A stretch of 64,000 bases of DNA, taken from assembly GCA_963708425.1 (NCBI GenBank), contig OY970206.1, positions 3,100,001 to 3,164,000 on the forward strand, read 5' to 3'. The stretch is from JACMNW01 sp963708425 (lineage in GTDB: Bacteria > Pseudomonadota > Alphaproteobacteria > Rhodobacterales > Rhodobacteraceae). Positions 29,616-37,114 of this stretch are shown here, piece by piece. The position numbers and the translations under genes were made by a program. The notes beneath the pieces are model-generated. The model worked only from the letters and a program-made list of their open reading frames with translations, ran no database searches and was not told the DNA's origin. The first letter of the stretch is position 1, and the number at the start of each line of letters is the position of its first letter.

Positions 29616-30119
29616 CTAATTGGAGTGCCGCTTCTGCGGATGATGGCGTAACCCGGTGATCTGATCAAGCGCGTTGAACCAGCCGCCCAAATCCGGCGCC
29701 GCAGTCTCCGAGCCAGGGCGCAATTCCCAACCAACGCGAGCCCGATCCGAGGGCAATGGATAGGGAGAGGGCTTAGCGTCCGACACATCCTTTTCGGTGA
29801 ATGGCTGACATGCTGGATCATTACGCGGGCATTGCTCCGTTTGCATCCGCCTGCTTCCCGCCCTCATCTTGCCCTCGAACTCGTCAAGCAGACGGTTCAG
29901 CACCTTGATCTGGCGTTGGTTTAGGGGCGGTGCCGCGGCCCTTTCCCAGAACACGGCCTTGGCGGTAACTGCACCTGGCACTTCGTCTGCGCCATGGATC
30001 GCGCGGCCAAAGCAAGCGAGAAACCAGACCAGCCGGTCAGTCACATCCGTCATGCCCTTCCGGGACTGTTCCAACTTTTCATAATAAACGTTCCGTTCAA
30101 TTCGGATCTGCGCCGACAA
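29616..30119 (-). pseudogene. Fic-family protein remnant
   Basis: The first ~80 codons (EKLEQSRKGMTDVTDRLVWF, then LACFGRAI and LNQRQIKVLNRLLDEFEGKM) match the C-terminal region of DUF4172-type Fic proteins. The catalytic HPFxxGNGR segment and the N-terminus are missing, and after about codon 85 the frame runs into unrelated Pro-rich sequence (SPYPLPSDRARVGW) that looks like a translated intergenic repeat. It should not be active. Confidence 0.65.
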
Positions 30120-30434
30120 GCTGTAAAATCGCTGCGGACTCTTCTCGGATCGCGCAAGCGCCAGATCTCAATGACAAAATGGTTGGTCAGCGCGCCGTCG
30201 CTGTAGATTGCCAGCACCAGAACGGTGCCCGGTCGCAGCGTCTAGCCGGATTGCGCAATGTCGATCCGAAAGGGATCTCGGGCGCAGCTGACAGCAAGCA
30301 GAGTAAAGCCCGGCTGTATAAGAAAAACATACCTTCCCGGCGCAACATTCGCTTGCGACGGGAACTGTGCGGCACCTTGAGGGACAAGGGGCAGACGTGG
30401 ATACTACAGGTCCGCCCTCGCAGCTTAACGGGTT
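30120..30434. other. Degenerate stretch without recognisable gene
   Basis: No coding region can be supported here. It joins the Fic remnant to the hydantoinase B remnant and has no intact ribosome site followed by a plausible frame. Confidence 0.5.
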
Positions 30435-30880
30435 TCCAGGCCAGCGCGACGCTTTTCGGTGGCGATGAGGTCCACCGTTTCGGCGTCAAGATCCAACACG
30501 ACGCCATAGACCTCTGCAGCGTCTTGTGCCGATCAGAACCCGTCCACCACATCATCCAGCACCTTGGCGGGGTCACGCTCCGACGGGCTGCCATACCCGC
30601 CGCCGCAGGGCGAGTAATCGGCCATGACGTCATTCTTCTTCACTGCCAGCCCGTGAAATTTGGAAGGCATTTTGCGGACCTCGCCACCATCGATGTTGTA
30701 AATGTCGCATTTTCAGACAGCGCCCGGTCTGCCGCCAAAAGATACCCCGTAGCACGTTGGTGTGGCGTTCGGATTCGTGGGTGATGATGCCATCGGTCAC
30801 CCTCGGCACCTTCAGCCTGAACCTCGTCCCCGCTGTCGGAACTCCGGCAGCGACCACATCCTGCCCGCCCACGAAGCGGG
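30435..30880 (-). pseudogene. Hydantoinase B / oxoprolinase (HyuB) C-terminal remnant
   Basis: The minus strand gives TDGIITHESERHTNVLRGIF, then in another frame KCDIYNIDGGEVRKMPSKFH and CGGGYGSPSERDPAKVLDDV, ending with a premature TGA where family members read DGFVSAE. After the stop, SAQDAAEVYGVVLDLDAET continues the same homology. Frameshift, nonsense codon and missing N-terminus make this a decayed gene of the ATP-dependent hydantoinase/oxoprolinase type. Confidence 0.75.
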
Positions 30881-30899
30881 CTACCTAGGGCGAGTGGGG

Positions 30900-31180
30900 C
30901 GGTCGTAATTCTCACGCGGGTGGGCGGCCTGCTCGATGATGCCATGGTCCATCTCGATCACCTTGTCGGCCAAAGAGATGGCCTCGGGCTGGGTATGGGT
31001 GCGTGGATGAAGGTGATGCCAAGGTCATTTTGCACGCACTTCAGCTCCACCCGCATCCTCAGGCGCAGGAATTCGTCCAGCGCCGAGAGTGGTTCATCCA
31101 GCAACAGCACCTGCAGATTGGTGATCAAGGCGCGGGCAAGCGCCACCCGCTGCTGCCGGCCGTCCGAAAGCTGTGACGGC
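30900..31180 (-). pseudogene. ABC transporter ATPase remnant
   Basis: The minus strand encodes a degraded signature LSDGRQQRVALARAL (normally LSGGQQQR), a Walker B VLLLDEPLSALD and an H-loop region, with a frameshift soon after (THTQPEAISLADKVIEMDHG in the next frame). Walker A and the N-terminus are absent because homology breaks at the DoxX fragment near 31180. It resembles polyamine/sugar-type (PotA/UgpC) ATPases. Confidence 0.75.
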
Positions 31181-31182
31181 AT

Positions 31183-31428
31183 CTGACCATGCTGGTCGAG
31201 ATCGCGGGCGGCCTTGCCCTGATCTTGGGCTTCAAGGCCCGGATGGTCTCGCTGGCGCTGGTGCCGGTGCTGCTGGGCGCAGCCTGGTTCGGCCATGGCA
31301 GCTCCGGCTTCAACTGGTCGAACCCGAATGGCGGCTGGGAATTCCCGCTGATGTGGGCCATCGTGCAGGCCGCCCTCGCCGCCCTTGGCGACGGCCCCTA
31401 CGCGCTGTCCCCGTCAAAGCGCGCCTGA
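31183..31428 (+). pseudogene. DoxX-family membrane protein, C-terminal fragment
   Basis: VEIAGGLALILGFKARMVSL and FPLMWAIVQAALAALGDGPY match the last two helices of DoxX proteins, and the frame ends properly at 31428. The first half is missing, replaced by the ABC ATPase remnant. A ribosome site (AAAGGAGAT) about 50 bp downstream leads into a second broken gene, as in doxX - dioxygenase operons. Confidence 0.7.
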
Positions 31429-31552
31429 GCCCCGACAGTCGCCGCGCCGGTTCCCCGGCGCGGCCAACCCCACCGAAAGGAGATCCGAGATGTTGGTGAA
31501 TTGAACAGCCCCGGGTTTACCGGAGGGCAAAACTCTCGGAGAATTGCCCGTT

Positions 31553-31894
31553 ATGGAACAGACACAAAAGAAGAAGACCGCGAAGCCGTATTCGCCTGAG
31601 TTCCGCGAGCGCGCGGTGCGGCTGGCGATGGAGCACCGCGATGATTATCAAACTGAGGCTGCGGCGCTGACGGCGATCGCAGGCAAATTGGGTTGTTCGC
31701 CGGACAGCCTTCGCGTTTGGATGCGCCAGGTCCAGCGTGACGGCGGCGAACGGCCGGGCCAAACGACGGCCGAGAAGGCGCGCATCAAAGAACTTGAACG
31801 CGAGAATCGGGAACTGCGTCAGGCCAATGAGATTCTAAGGAAGGCATCAGCGTATTTTGCTCAGGCGGAGCTCGACCGCCCGTTCCGCAAATGA
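31553..31894 (+). CDS. IS3-family transposase orfA
   Basis: 113 codons. The N-terminal helix-turn-helix (YSPEFRERAVRLAMEHRDD to SPDSLRVWMRQVQ) binds the element ends, and a C-terminal leucine-zipper-like helix (ARIKELERENRELRQANEIL) allows dimer formation. The ATG is at 31553. Its stop overlaps the ATG of orfB (ATGA at 31891), the layout used for orfAB coupling or frameshifting in this family. Confidence 0.9.
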   Translation: MEQTQKKKTAKPYSPEFRERAVRLAMEHRDDYQTEAAALTAIAGKLGCSPDSLRVWMRQVQRDGGERPGQTTAEKARIKELERENRELRQANEILRKASAYFAQAELDRPFRK

Positions 31895-32796
31895 CTGCTT
31901 TCATTGATGAACATCGCGAGATGTATGGGGTCGAGCCGATCTGTCGGACACTGCAGTTCGCCCCGTCGACGTATTATGACCGGCGCGCCATCGTGCGTGA
32001 TCCTGATCGGGCGTCGGCCCGGGCCAGATCGGATGCGGCGCTGAGCGTCAAGATTGACGCGGCTTGAGATGTCAGTCGCAAGCTCTACGGCGCGCGGAAG
32101 ATCTGGCATGTCTTGCGGCGGCAGGGTGAAGACGCCGCCCGCTGCACCGTTGAACGTTTGATGCGCGGCTTGGGGATCAGAGGTGTGGTTCGGGGCAAAA
32201 AGGTCATCACGACCCAGCCGGACACCGCGCAGCCTTGTCCGGACGACAAGGTGAATCGGCTGTTCAAGGCGGATCGACCGAACAAGCTATGGGTTTCAGA
32301 CTTTACCTACCTGCCCACATGGTCCGGGACGGTCTATGTAGCGTTCGTGATCGACGTCTTCGCGCGTCGGATCGTTGGCTGGCGTGCGTCAACTTCGATG
32401 AAGACGCAGTTTGTGCTGGACGTATTGGAGCAAGCGATTTGGCAACGAAAGGCACCTGATAACAAGAGCCTAGTTCACCATTCTGATCGCGGATCGCAAT
32501 ACCTGTCGATCAAATACACCGAGCGTTTGGCCGAGGCCGAGATCGATCTCTCAGTCGGGACAGTCGGCGATGCCTTTGACAATGCTCTGGCTGAATGCGT
32601 AATTGGCCTGTTCAAGACAGAGGTCATCAACCAGATCGGCCCCTGGAAATCTATGCGCGAGGTCGAATGGGAAACCCTGAAATGGATCGATTGGTACAAC
32701 AACCGCCGCCTTCTTGGCCCAATCGGCTACATCCCACCCGCAGAAGCAGAGGAGACGTTCTATGCAAACTTGAACTCACTCGATATGGTCGCTTAG
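31891..32796 (+). pseudogene. IS3-family transposase orfB with nonsense codon
   Basis: Reads MTAFIDEHREMYGVEPICRT onward and contains the DDE integrase core: D in WVSDFTYLPTW, D in HHSDRGSQYLS and E in NALAECVIGLFKTEVI, ending YNNRRLLGPIGYIPPAEAE. Codon 59 (32065-32067) is TGA where relatives have Trp (sequence around it IDAA-stop-DVSRKLYGARK). An internal start after the stop would keep the whole catalytic core but lose the N-terminal helical domain. Confidence 0.85.
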
Positions 32797-32837
32797 TCGT
32801 TGAACAAACCACCCTCCGGTAAACCCGGGGCGGTTCA

Positions 32838-33070
32838 ATGACTGGATCATCTCGGGCGTCGAAGACGGTGATACCGAATGCCTGCTGCGCTTTCCCGCCG
32901 AGCCGCAGGGCTCGCGGTAGGCGCATCCCACGCCCGAACACCTGATGCCGCTTTACGTCGCGCTCGGAGCGGGCGGTGGACGGGGCCACGCGCTGCATCG
33001 CAGCTTCTCCTGGGGCTCGATCGGCATAACCTCTTTCGCTTTCGGCGAGGGAGAAAAGGCGGCGGCCTGA
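32838..33070 (+). pseudogene. LigB/DOPA-dioxygenase-like gene, C-terminal fragment
   Basis: After the IS, the frame reads DWIISGVEDGDTECLLRF, then AHPTPEHLMPLYVALGAGG and SFSWGSIGITSFAF before the stop, matching the C-terminus of YgiD-type extradiol dioxygenases (the HPT.EH..PL motif). A start codon with a good ribosome site (ATGTTGGTGAA) remains on the other side of the IS. About 170 N-terminal codons, including the metal-binding histidines, are missing, so a deletion accompanied the insertion. It formed a unit with DoxX upstream. Confidence 0.65.
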
Positions 33071-33130
33071 AGCGCGTCAAGAAGCCCTTTTCAGGCCAAA
33101 CTTAGTGGTCGCCCCGGTTGTAATGGTTGA

Positions 33131-34072
33131 CTATCTGTTTTTGGTTGGTCCGGCAGCAGTCGTTCGTTTTGCACGAACGTCGCCAGTGTGGCCGATGAAG
33201 GCGCCGTAGAGCGAGGAAACTTGCGCCATGCGGGTTTCCACCTCGGCGCCTAGTTCATTGAAAACGCCGTTGACGATCTGGCCAATCAGGCTGGCCATCG
33301 GCGAGGTGGCATCCCAGAAATGGTTAAGGTCCGTTGGCACCGCGAACATCTCGGCCGCCACGGCGCGACCCCAGTCGCAATAGGGGTCGGTAATCAGGGT
33401 TACGGCGATACCAGCCTCTTTCGCCTTGGCCGCCAATTCCAGCGTCAGCCGCGAGTAGCGCCGTGCGTCGATCAGAACGAGGCTGGTTTGGCCGGGATCT
33501 GACAGCAAGATATCGGCGAAGTTGCCGCCGGAAATATCCGCCAGATGCACCCCGGCACGCAGGTATTGCAGCCCATGCGCCAGTTGCAGGGCAAGGCTGC
33601 GTTCGGTCTGAAAGCCTGCGACATAGACGTTTGGGCAGTGTGCCAGCCGCGCCACGCAGCGCGCAAAGTCAGGACCAGCGGCAAGTTCATGCACGGCGAC
33701 GATTGCTGCAATTTCCAGCTCCAACGCGCGTGCTGCTTCGGTATTGCTGCGGCGCGATCGGTCATGGAAATCGCGCAGCCGGTCGCCGATCAACCAGGCT
33801 TTGTCGCCCAGATCGGCCTGTAGGCGTGACTTCAGGTCTTTGAAGCGCTGATAGCCGATGGCGCGGCAATAGCGCCCGATCGACGCTTCCGACACGCCGA
33901 TTTTTTGTGCCACCGTCGCGGCCGTTTCGAACGGCAGGCTGCGCAGGTTGTTCAGCAGGTAACTGGCAATCGCGGCTTCAGTCTTGGTCGCGGTCTGCAA
34001 GCTGCCGGTCAGCCTTTGTTGAAGGTCGGAAGGCGCTGCGTCCGCGTGATCTTGCCCTGCGACTTGCCCCAT
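33131..34072 (-). CDS. RpiR/MurR-family transcriptional regulator
   Basis: 313 aa. Residues about 20-95 form the RpiR helix-turn-helix (FETAATVAQKIGVSEASIGR, then YCRAIGYQRFKDLK). Residues 130-290 form an SIS domain that would bind a phosphosugar or related acid (VYVAGFQTERSLALQLAHGL; SLVLIDARRYSRLT). It is divergent from the racemase gene at 34183 across 110 bp and probably controls it. The region between contains two AGAAAACT direct repeats (34105 and 34133) and two GTCAAC words (34114, 34121) that could be part of its operator. Confidence 0.88.
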   Translation of the reverse strand: MGQVAGQDHADAAPSDLQQRLTGSLQTATKTEAAIASYLLNNLRSLPFETAATVAQKIGVSEASIGRYCRAIGYQRFKDLKSRLQADLGDKAWLIGDRLRDFHDRSRRSNTEAARALELEIAAIVAVHELAAGPDFARCVARLAHCPNVYVAGFQTERSLALQLAHGLQYLRAGVHLADISGGNFADILLSDPGQTSLVLIDARRYSRLTLELAAKAKEAGIAVTLITDPYCDWGRAVAAEMFAVPTDLNHFWDATSPMASLIGQIVNGVFNELGAEVETRMAQVSSLYGAFIGHTGDVRAKRTTAAGPTKNR

Positions 34073-34182
34073 GCCAGACCTCGATTGTTAAGGGCTAGGC
34101 TGGCAGAAAACTTGTCAACGGTCAACCTTGCAAGAAAACTAGATGAAGCCTACGCTAGGTTATCCCAGCGGAGTATGCCCTG

Positions 34183-35298
34183 ATGAGACACCCCCTGCCT
34201 ATCGACAGCGCAGAGTTGCGCCTTGTGCGCCTGCCGCTTTTGTCACCCTTCGTGATTTCGACCGGCACTATGTACGACAAGGTTTTCCCACTGCTGATCC
34301 TGCGATCCGGTGATTTGACTGGCATCGCCGAAGGGGTGATGGACCCGCTGCCGGATTATCTGGATGAAACCACCGCCGGCGCTATGCATCTGATGCGTGG
34401 GGTGATTTTGCCGCAGATTGTCGGCAAAAGTTTCGAAAATCCGCAGGCACTGGAACAGGTTCTGCTGCCGTGGCGCGGCCATACCATGACCAAGGCCACC
34501 GTCGAGATGGCGTTTTGGGATTTGTGGGCGAAATCGTTGAACTTGCCGCTGAAGACCGTACTGGGTGGGTTGGGCGAAGCGGTGGATGTTGGCGTATCAC
34601 TGGGCATTGGTCCGATTGATGTCACCATCGACCGGGTCCGCGCCCATGTTGATCTGGGCTACAAGCGCATCAAGCTGAAGATCATGCCGGGGCATGACGT
34701 CGAAATGGTCAGCGCGGTGCGCGCGGCGTTTCCCGACGTTCATCTAAGCGTTGATGCCAATTCCTGTTACACACTTGTGGATACGGCACTTTTGAAACGC
34801 CTCGACGGGCTGTCGCTGGACTATATCGAGCAGCCCTTGGCGTGGAATGACATTCACGACCATGCCACGTTGCAGGCCCGCATCACTACGCCAATCTGCC
34901 TTGATGAAAGCATCAAAAGTGTCGCCGAGGCGCGCAAGGCACTGCAAACCGATGCCAGCAGGGTGATGAACATCAAGGTTGGCCGGTCGGGTGGCTATCT
35001 GGAAAGCAAGCGCATCCATGATCTGTGTGCGGCCTTCAACGTGCCGGTCTGGTGCGGCGGTATGCTGGAATCCGGTATTGGGCGGGCGCATAACATTCAC
35101 CTCTCGACGCTGCCGAATTTCACCAAACCCGGTGATGTGTCCTCCGCGAGCCGCTATTTCGCGCGTGATATCATCGTGGAAAAGCTGGAAGCTACGGATG
35201 GCCGGATGCCAGTGCCACCCGGACCCGGTATTGGCGTGCATCTTGATCTTGATTTTCTGGCCGCCATGACGCTATCGACCGAAAGCTTCGGCGAATGA
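34183..35298 (+). CDS. Probable N-succinylamino-acid racemase (enolase superfamily)
   Basis: 371 aa; muconate-lactonizing-enzyme type enolase fold. The catalytic set is complete: KRIKLKI (acid/base lysine pair near residue 165), metal ligands D in SVDANS, E in YIEQPL and D in CLDES, and the second catalytic lysine in NIKVGR. This pattern is shared by o-succinylbenzoate synthases and N-succinylamino-acid racemases. The overlapping acyltransferase gene (ATGA at 35295) and the absence of menaquinone genes favour the racemase. The pathway would convert D-amino acids to L-forms through N-succinyl intermediates. A succinyl-amino-acid hydrolase is not in the window. Dipeptide epimerase activity is an alternative. 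Confidence 0.8.
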   Translation: MRHPLPIDSAELRLVRLPLLSPFVISTGTMYDKVFPLLILRSGDLTGIAEGVMDPLPDYLDETTAGAMHLMRGVILPQIVGKSFENPQALEQVLLPWRGHTMTKATVEMAFWDLWAKSLNLPLKTVLGGLGEAVDVGVSLGIGPIDVTIDRVRAHVDLGYKRIKLKIMPGHDVEMVSAVRAAFPDVHLSVDANSCYTLVDTALLKRLDGLSLDYIEQPLAWNDIHDHATLQARITTPICLDESIKSVAEARKALQTDASRVMNIKVGRSGGYLESKRIHDLCAAFNVPVWCGGMLESGIGRAHNIHLSTLPNFTKPGDVSSASRYFARDIIVEKLEATDGRMPVPPGPGIGVHLDLDFLAAMTLSTESFGE

Positions 35299-36014
35299 CC
35301 CAGATTGTCTTCCGCGATCTGTCGGGGATGGAAGATTTCTTCAAGGCCGAGGCATTGCAGCGCGCTGTTTGGGGGCAGGATGACCCCGCCGATCCTGCCG
35401 ATCTGATGATGGTCATTCAGGCCGAGGGCGGCTTGGCAGCAGGTGCGTTTCGCGGCGATGAGTTGCTGGGCTATGTCTTCGGTTTCGCCACCCGCACTCC
35501 GCATATCCAGCACTCGCACCGCCTTGCCGTGGTGGCCGAAGCGCGCGGGCTTCGGCTTGGGCTGCGTCTGAAATGGTATCAGCGTGATTGGTGCCTGGCG
35601 CAGGGTATCACCCATGTTCGTTGGACCTACGATCCGCTACGCATCGCCAATGCGGCGCTGAATATTCACCGGCTGGGCGCGCAGGCGCAAACCTATTACC
35701 CCGATTATTACGGCCCGATGGTCGGCATTAACAAGGGGGCGCCGTCAGACCGCCTGCTGGCCGATTGGTATCTGGACGACCCCCACGTTGCCGCCTGCGC
35801 TGGTGGTCACGCCGACCTGCCTGCCGAATTGGCCGCGACCGCCCGTCGGATCGAAATTCCGCCTGACTTTGGCGACATGCTGCTAACCGATCCGCAGACT
35901 GCCATGGCCGAACGCCTGCGTGTGCGCGACCTGATGCAAAGCGCATTTTCAGGTGGCTTCAAAGTGCGGGGCTTTGATACCGCTGCCCGCGCGTATTTGC
36001 TGGCAAAAGGGTGA
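35295..36014 (+). CDS. GNAT-family acyltransferase, probable amino-acid N-succinyltransferase
   Basis: 239 aa. It resembles the COG3375-type GNAT proteins found with N-succinylamino-acid racemases. Acyl-CoA-binding motif A is visible (LAVVAEARGLRLGLRLKWYQ, about residues 75-95), followed by HVRWTYDPLRIANAALNIHR and LGAQAQTYYPDYYG. The ATG overlaps the stop of the racemase gene by 4 bp, so the two are made together. The likely reaction is succinyl-CoA plus D-amino acid to N-succinyl-D-amino acid, the substrate of the racemase; this follows from context and family, not from direct evidence. Confidence 0.75.
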   Translation: MTQIVFRDLSGMEDFFKAEALQRAVWGQDDPADPADLMMVIQAEGGLAAGAFRGDELLGYVFGFATRTPHIQHSHRLAVVAEARGLRLGLRLKWYQRDWCLAQGITHVRWTYDPLRIANAALNIHRLGAQAQTYYPDYYGPMVGINKGAPSDRLLADWYLDDPHVAACAGGHADLPAELAATARRIEIPPDFGDMLLTDPQTAMAERLRVRDLMQSAFSGGFKVRGFDTAARAYLLAKG

Positions 36015-36025
36015 AACGCCGTTGG

Positions 36026-36940
36026 TCAACCGGCCTCTGACCGCAGATAATGCTTGCGTAACGACGCGGGCGACACCCCGTAGGCCGCTTTGAAATGCGC
36101 ATAAAACTGGCTGATCGATGCAAAACCCGACGTCTCGACCACATCAGCAATCGCCATTGAGCTTTCCACCAGCAACGCCCGCGCCCGCATCAGCCGCATT
36201 CGGATGACGAATTGCTTCAGCGGCAGGTGCATGATGCGGGTGAACAGCGACAGCGCATAATTTTCATGAAGACCGGTCACTGCGGTAATTTGGGCATTGG
36301 TCAACGGGCGTTCAAGATTTTCCAGCGCGTGGCGCACCATCGCGATAACATGGCGGATATGGGCCGACGACAGCTCTCGGTTGACCATGCCGACATGCCG
36401 TGGCTGGCGCAGATATTCCTGTGGCTCCAACAAGCAGCGGCGAAACAGCGCGTTCAGTTCCATCTTTACCACTTCGGTCCGTTCAAAATCACCAGACCGA
36501 TAATCGGCATACCACCGATGCACCTGCGCCGCCGAACACAGCGCCTCGGGCAAGGCAATCAGACCACCGCCCAGCAGCGTGACTTGCAGCGAAGTGATGT
36601 GGTGCATCATCAGGAACGCATCCAGCGGCAAGTAGATGTTGCACAGCTTTTGGATGCCGGGGGACAGAGGCTGCACACTTGTCAGGCAATGTGGAATACC
36701 AGCCCAGAACAGCACCAGACGGTTCGGCGGCACATCCACTATTTGGCCATCCATGTCATAGATCATTGTCATGTCGATGGCGAAGTTGGCTTCGATATGG
36801 CCGTGCCAATGCGGTTGCGGCATCACCTGCGGCTCAAATATCCGCATTCCAAACCGTCCGAAGGCGCGATTGCTGGCGTAGAAGCGCCGCTCATGACTTG
36901 GCGCGGACCCAAGGCGGGTCTGATCGGCACCATCCTTCAT
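36026..36940 (-). CDS. AraC-family regulator of the alpha-galactoside operon (MelR/AgpT-like)
   Basis: About 305 aa. The N-terminal cupin-type sensor domain has HWHGHIEANFAIDMTMIYD and NRLVLFWAGIPHCLTS, close in style to melibiose regulator MelR. The C-terminal 100 residues hold two AraC helix-turn-helix motifs (ITAVTGLHENYALSLFTRIM; IADVVETSGFASISQFYAHF). ATG at 36940 is preferred over an upstream TTG. It is divergent from the alpha-galactoside ABC operon, with about 175 bp between, and presumably activates it when the sugar is bound. Tail-to-tail with the acyltransferase gene, 11 bp apart. Confidence 0.85.
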   Translation of the reverse strand: MKDGADQTRLGSAPSHERRFYASNRAFGRFGMRIFEPQVMPQPHWHGHIEANFAIDMTMIYDMDGQIVDVPPNRLVLFWAGIPHCLTSVQPLSPGIQKLCNIYLPLDAFLMMHHITSLQVTLLGGGLIALPEALCSAAQVHRWYADYRSGDFERTEVVKMELNALFRRCLLEPQEYLRQPRHVGMVNRELSSAHIRHVIAMVRHALENLERPLTNAQITAVTGLHENYALSLFTRIMHLPLKQFVIRMRLMRARALLVESSMAIADVVETSGFASISQFYAHFKAAYGVSPASLRKHYLRSEAG

Positions 36941-37114
36941 CGAGTTGAACCCCAAATCTTAGAAACCCAGAAAACAATCTGACAAAACAGCATTGTTGTA
37001 AAGCCCGGCATTTCGCAATCTTGTCGCGGGCCCTGACTTGCACCGCTTAGCGCAACGAGGGCTTGGGAGAGGAACCACGACCAGCTCGGCCGCATGACGG
37101 CCAAGGGAGGAATG

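Larger units (their letters stand above)
31502..32837 (+). mobile_element. IS3-family insertion sequence, 1336 bp
   Basis: Terminal inverted repeats are clear: the left end begins TGAACAGCCCCGGGTTTACC and the right end, read inward, TGAACCGCCCCGGGTTTACC, both continuing GGAGGG (25 of 26 matches). Inside are overlapping orfA and orfB. A 3-5 bp target duplication is not obvious. The element sits a few codons after the ATG of a broken gene. An in-frame TGA in orfB probably makes it inactive. Confidence 0.92.

Noticed and set aside
31498..32842. A target-site duplication flanking the IS3-family element.
   Set aside because: Only AT is shared between the two flanks, too short to claim a duplication.
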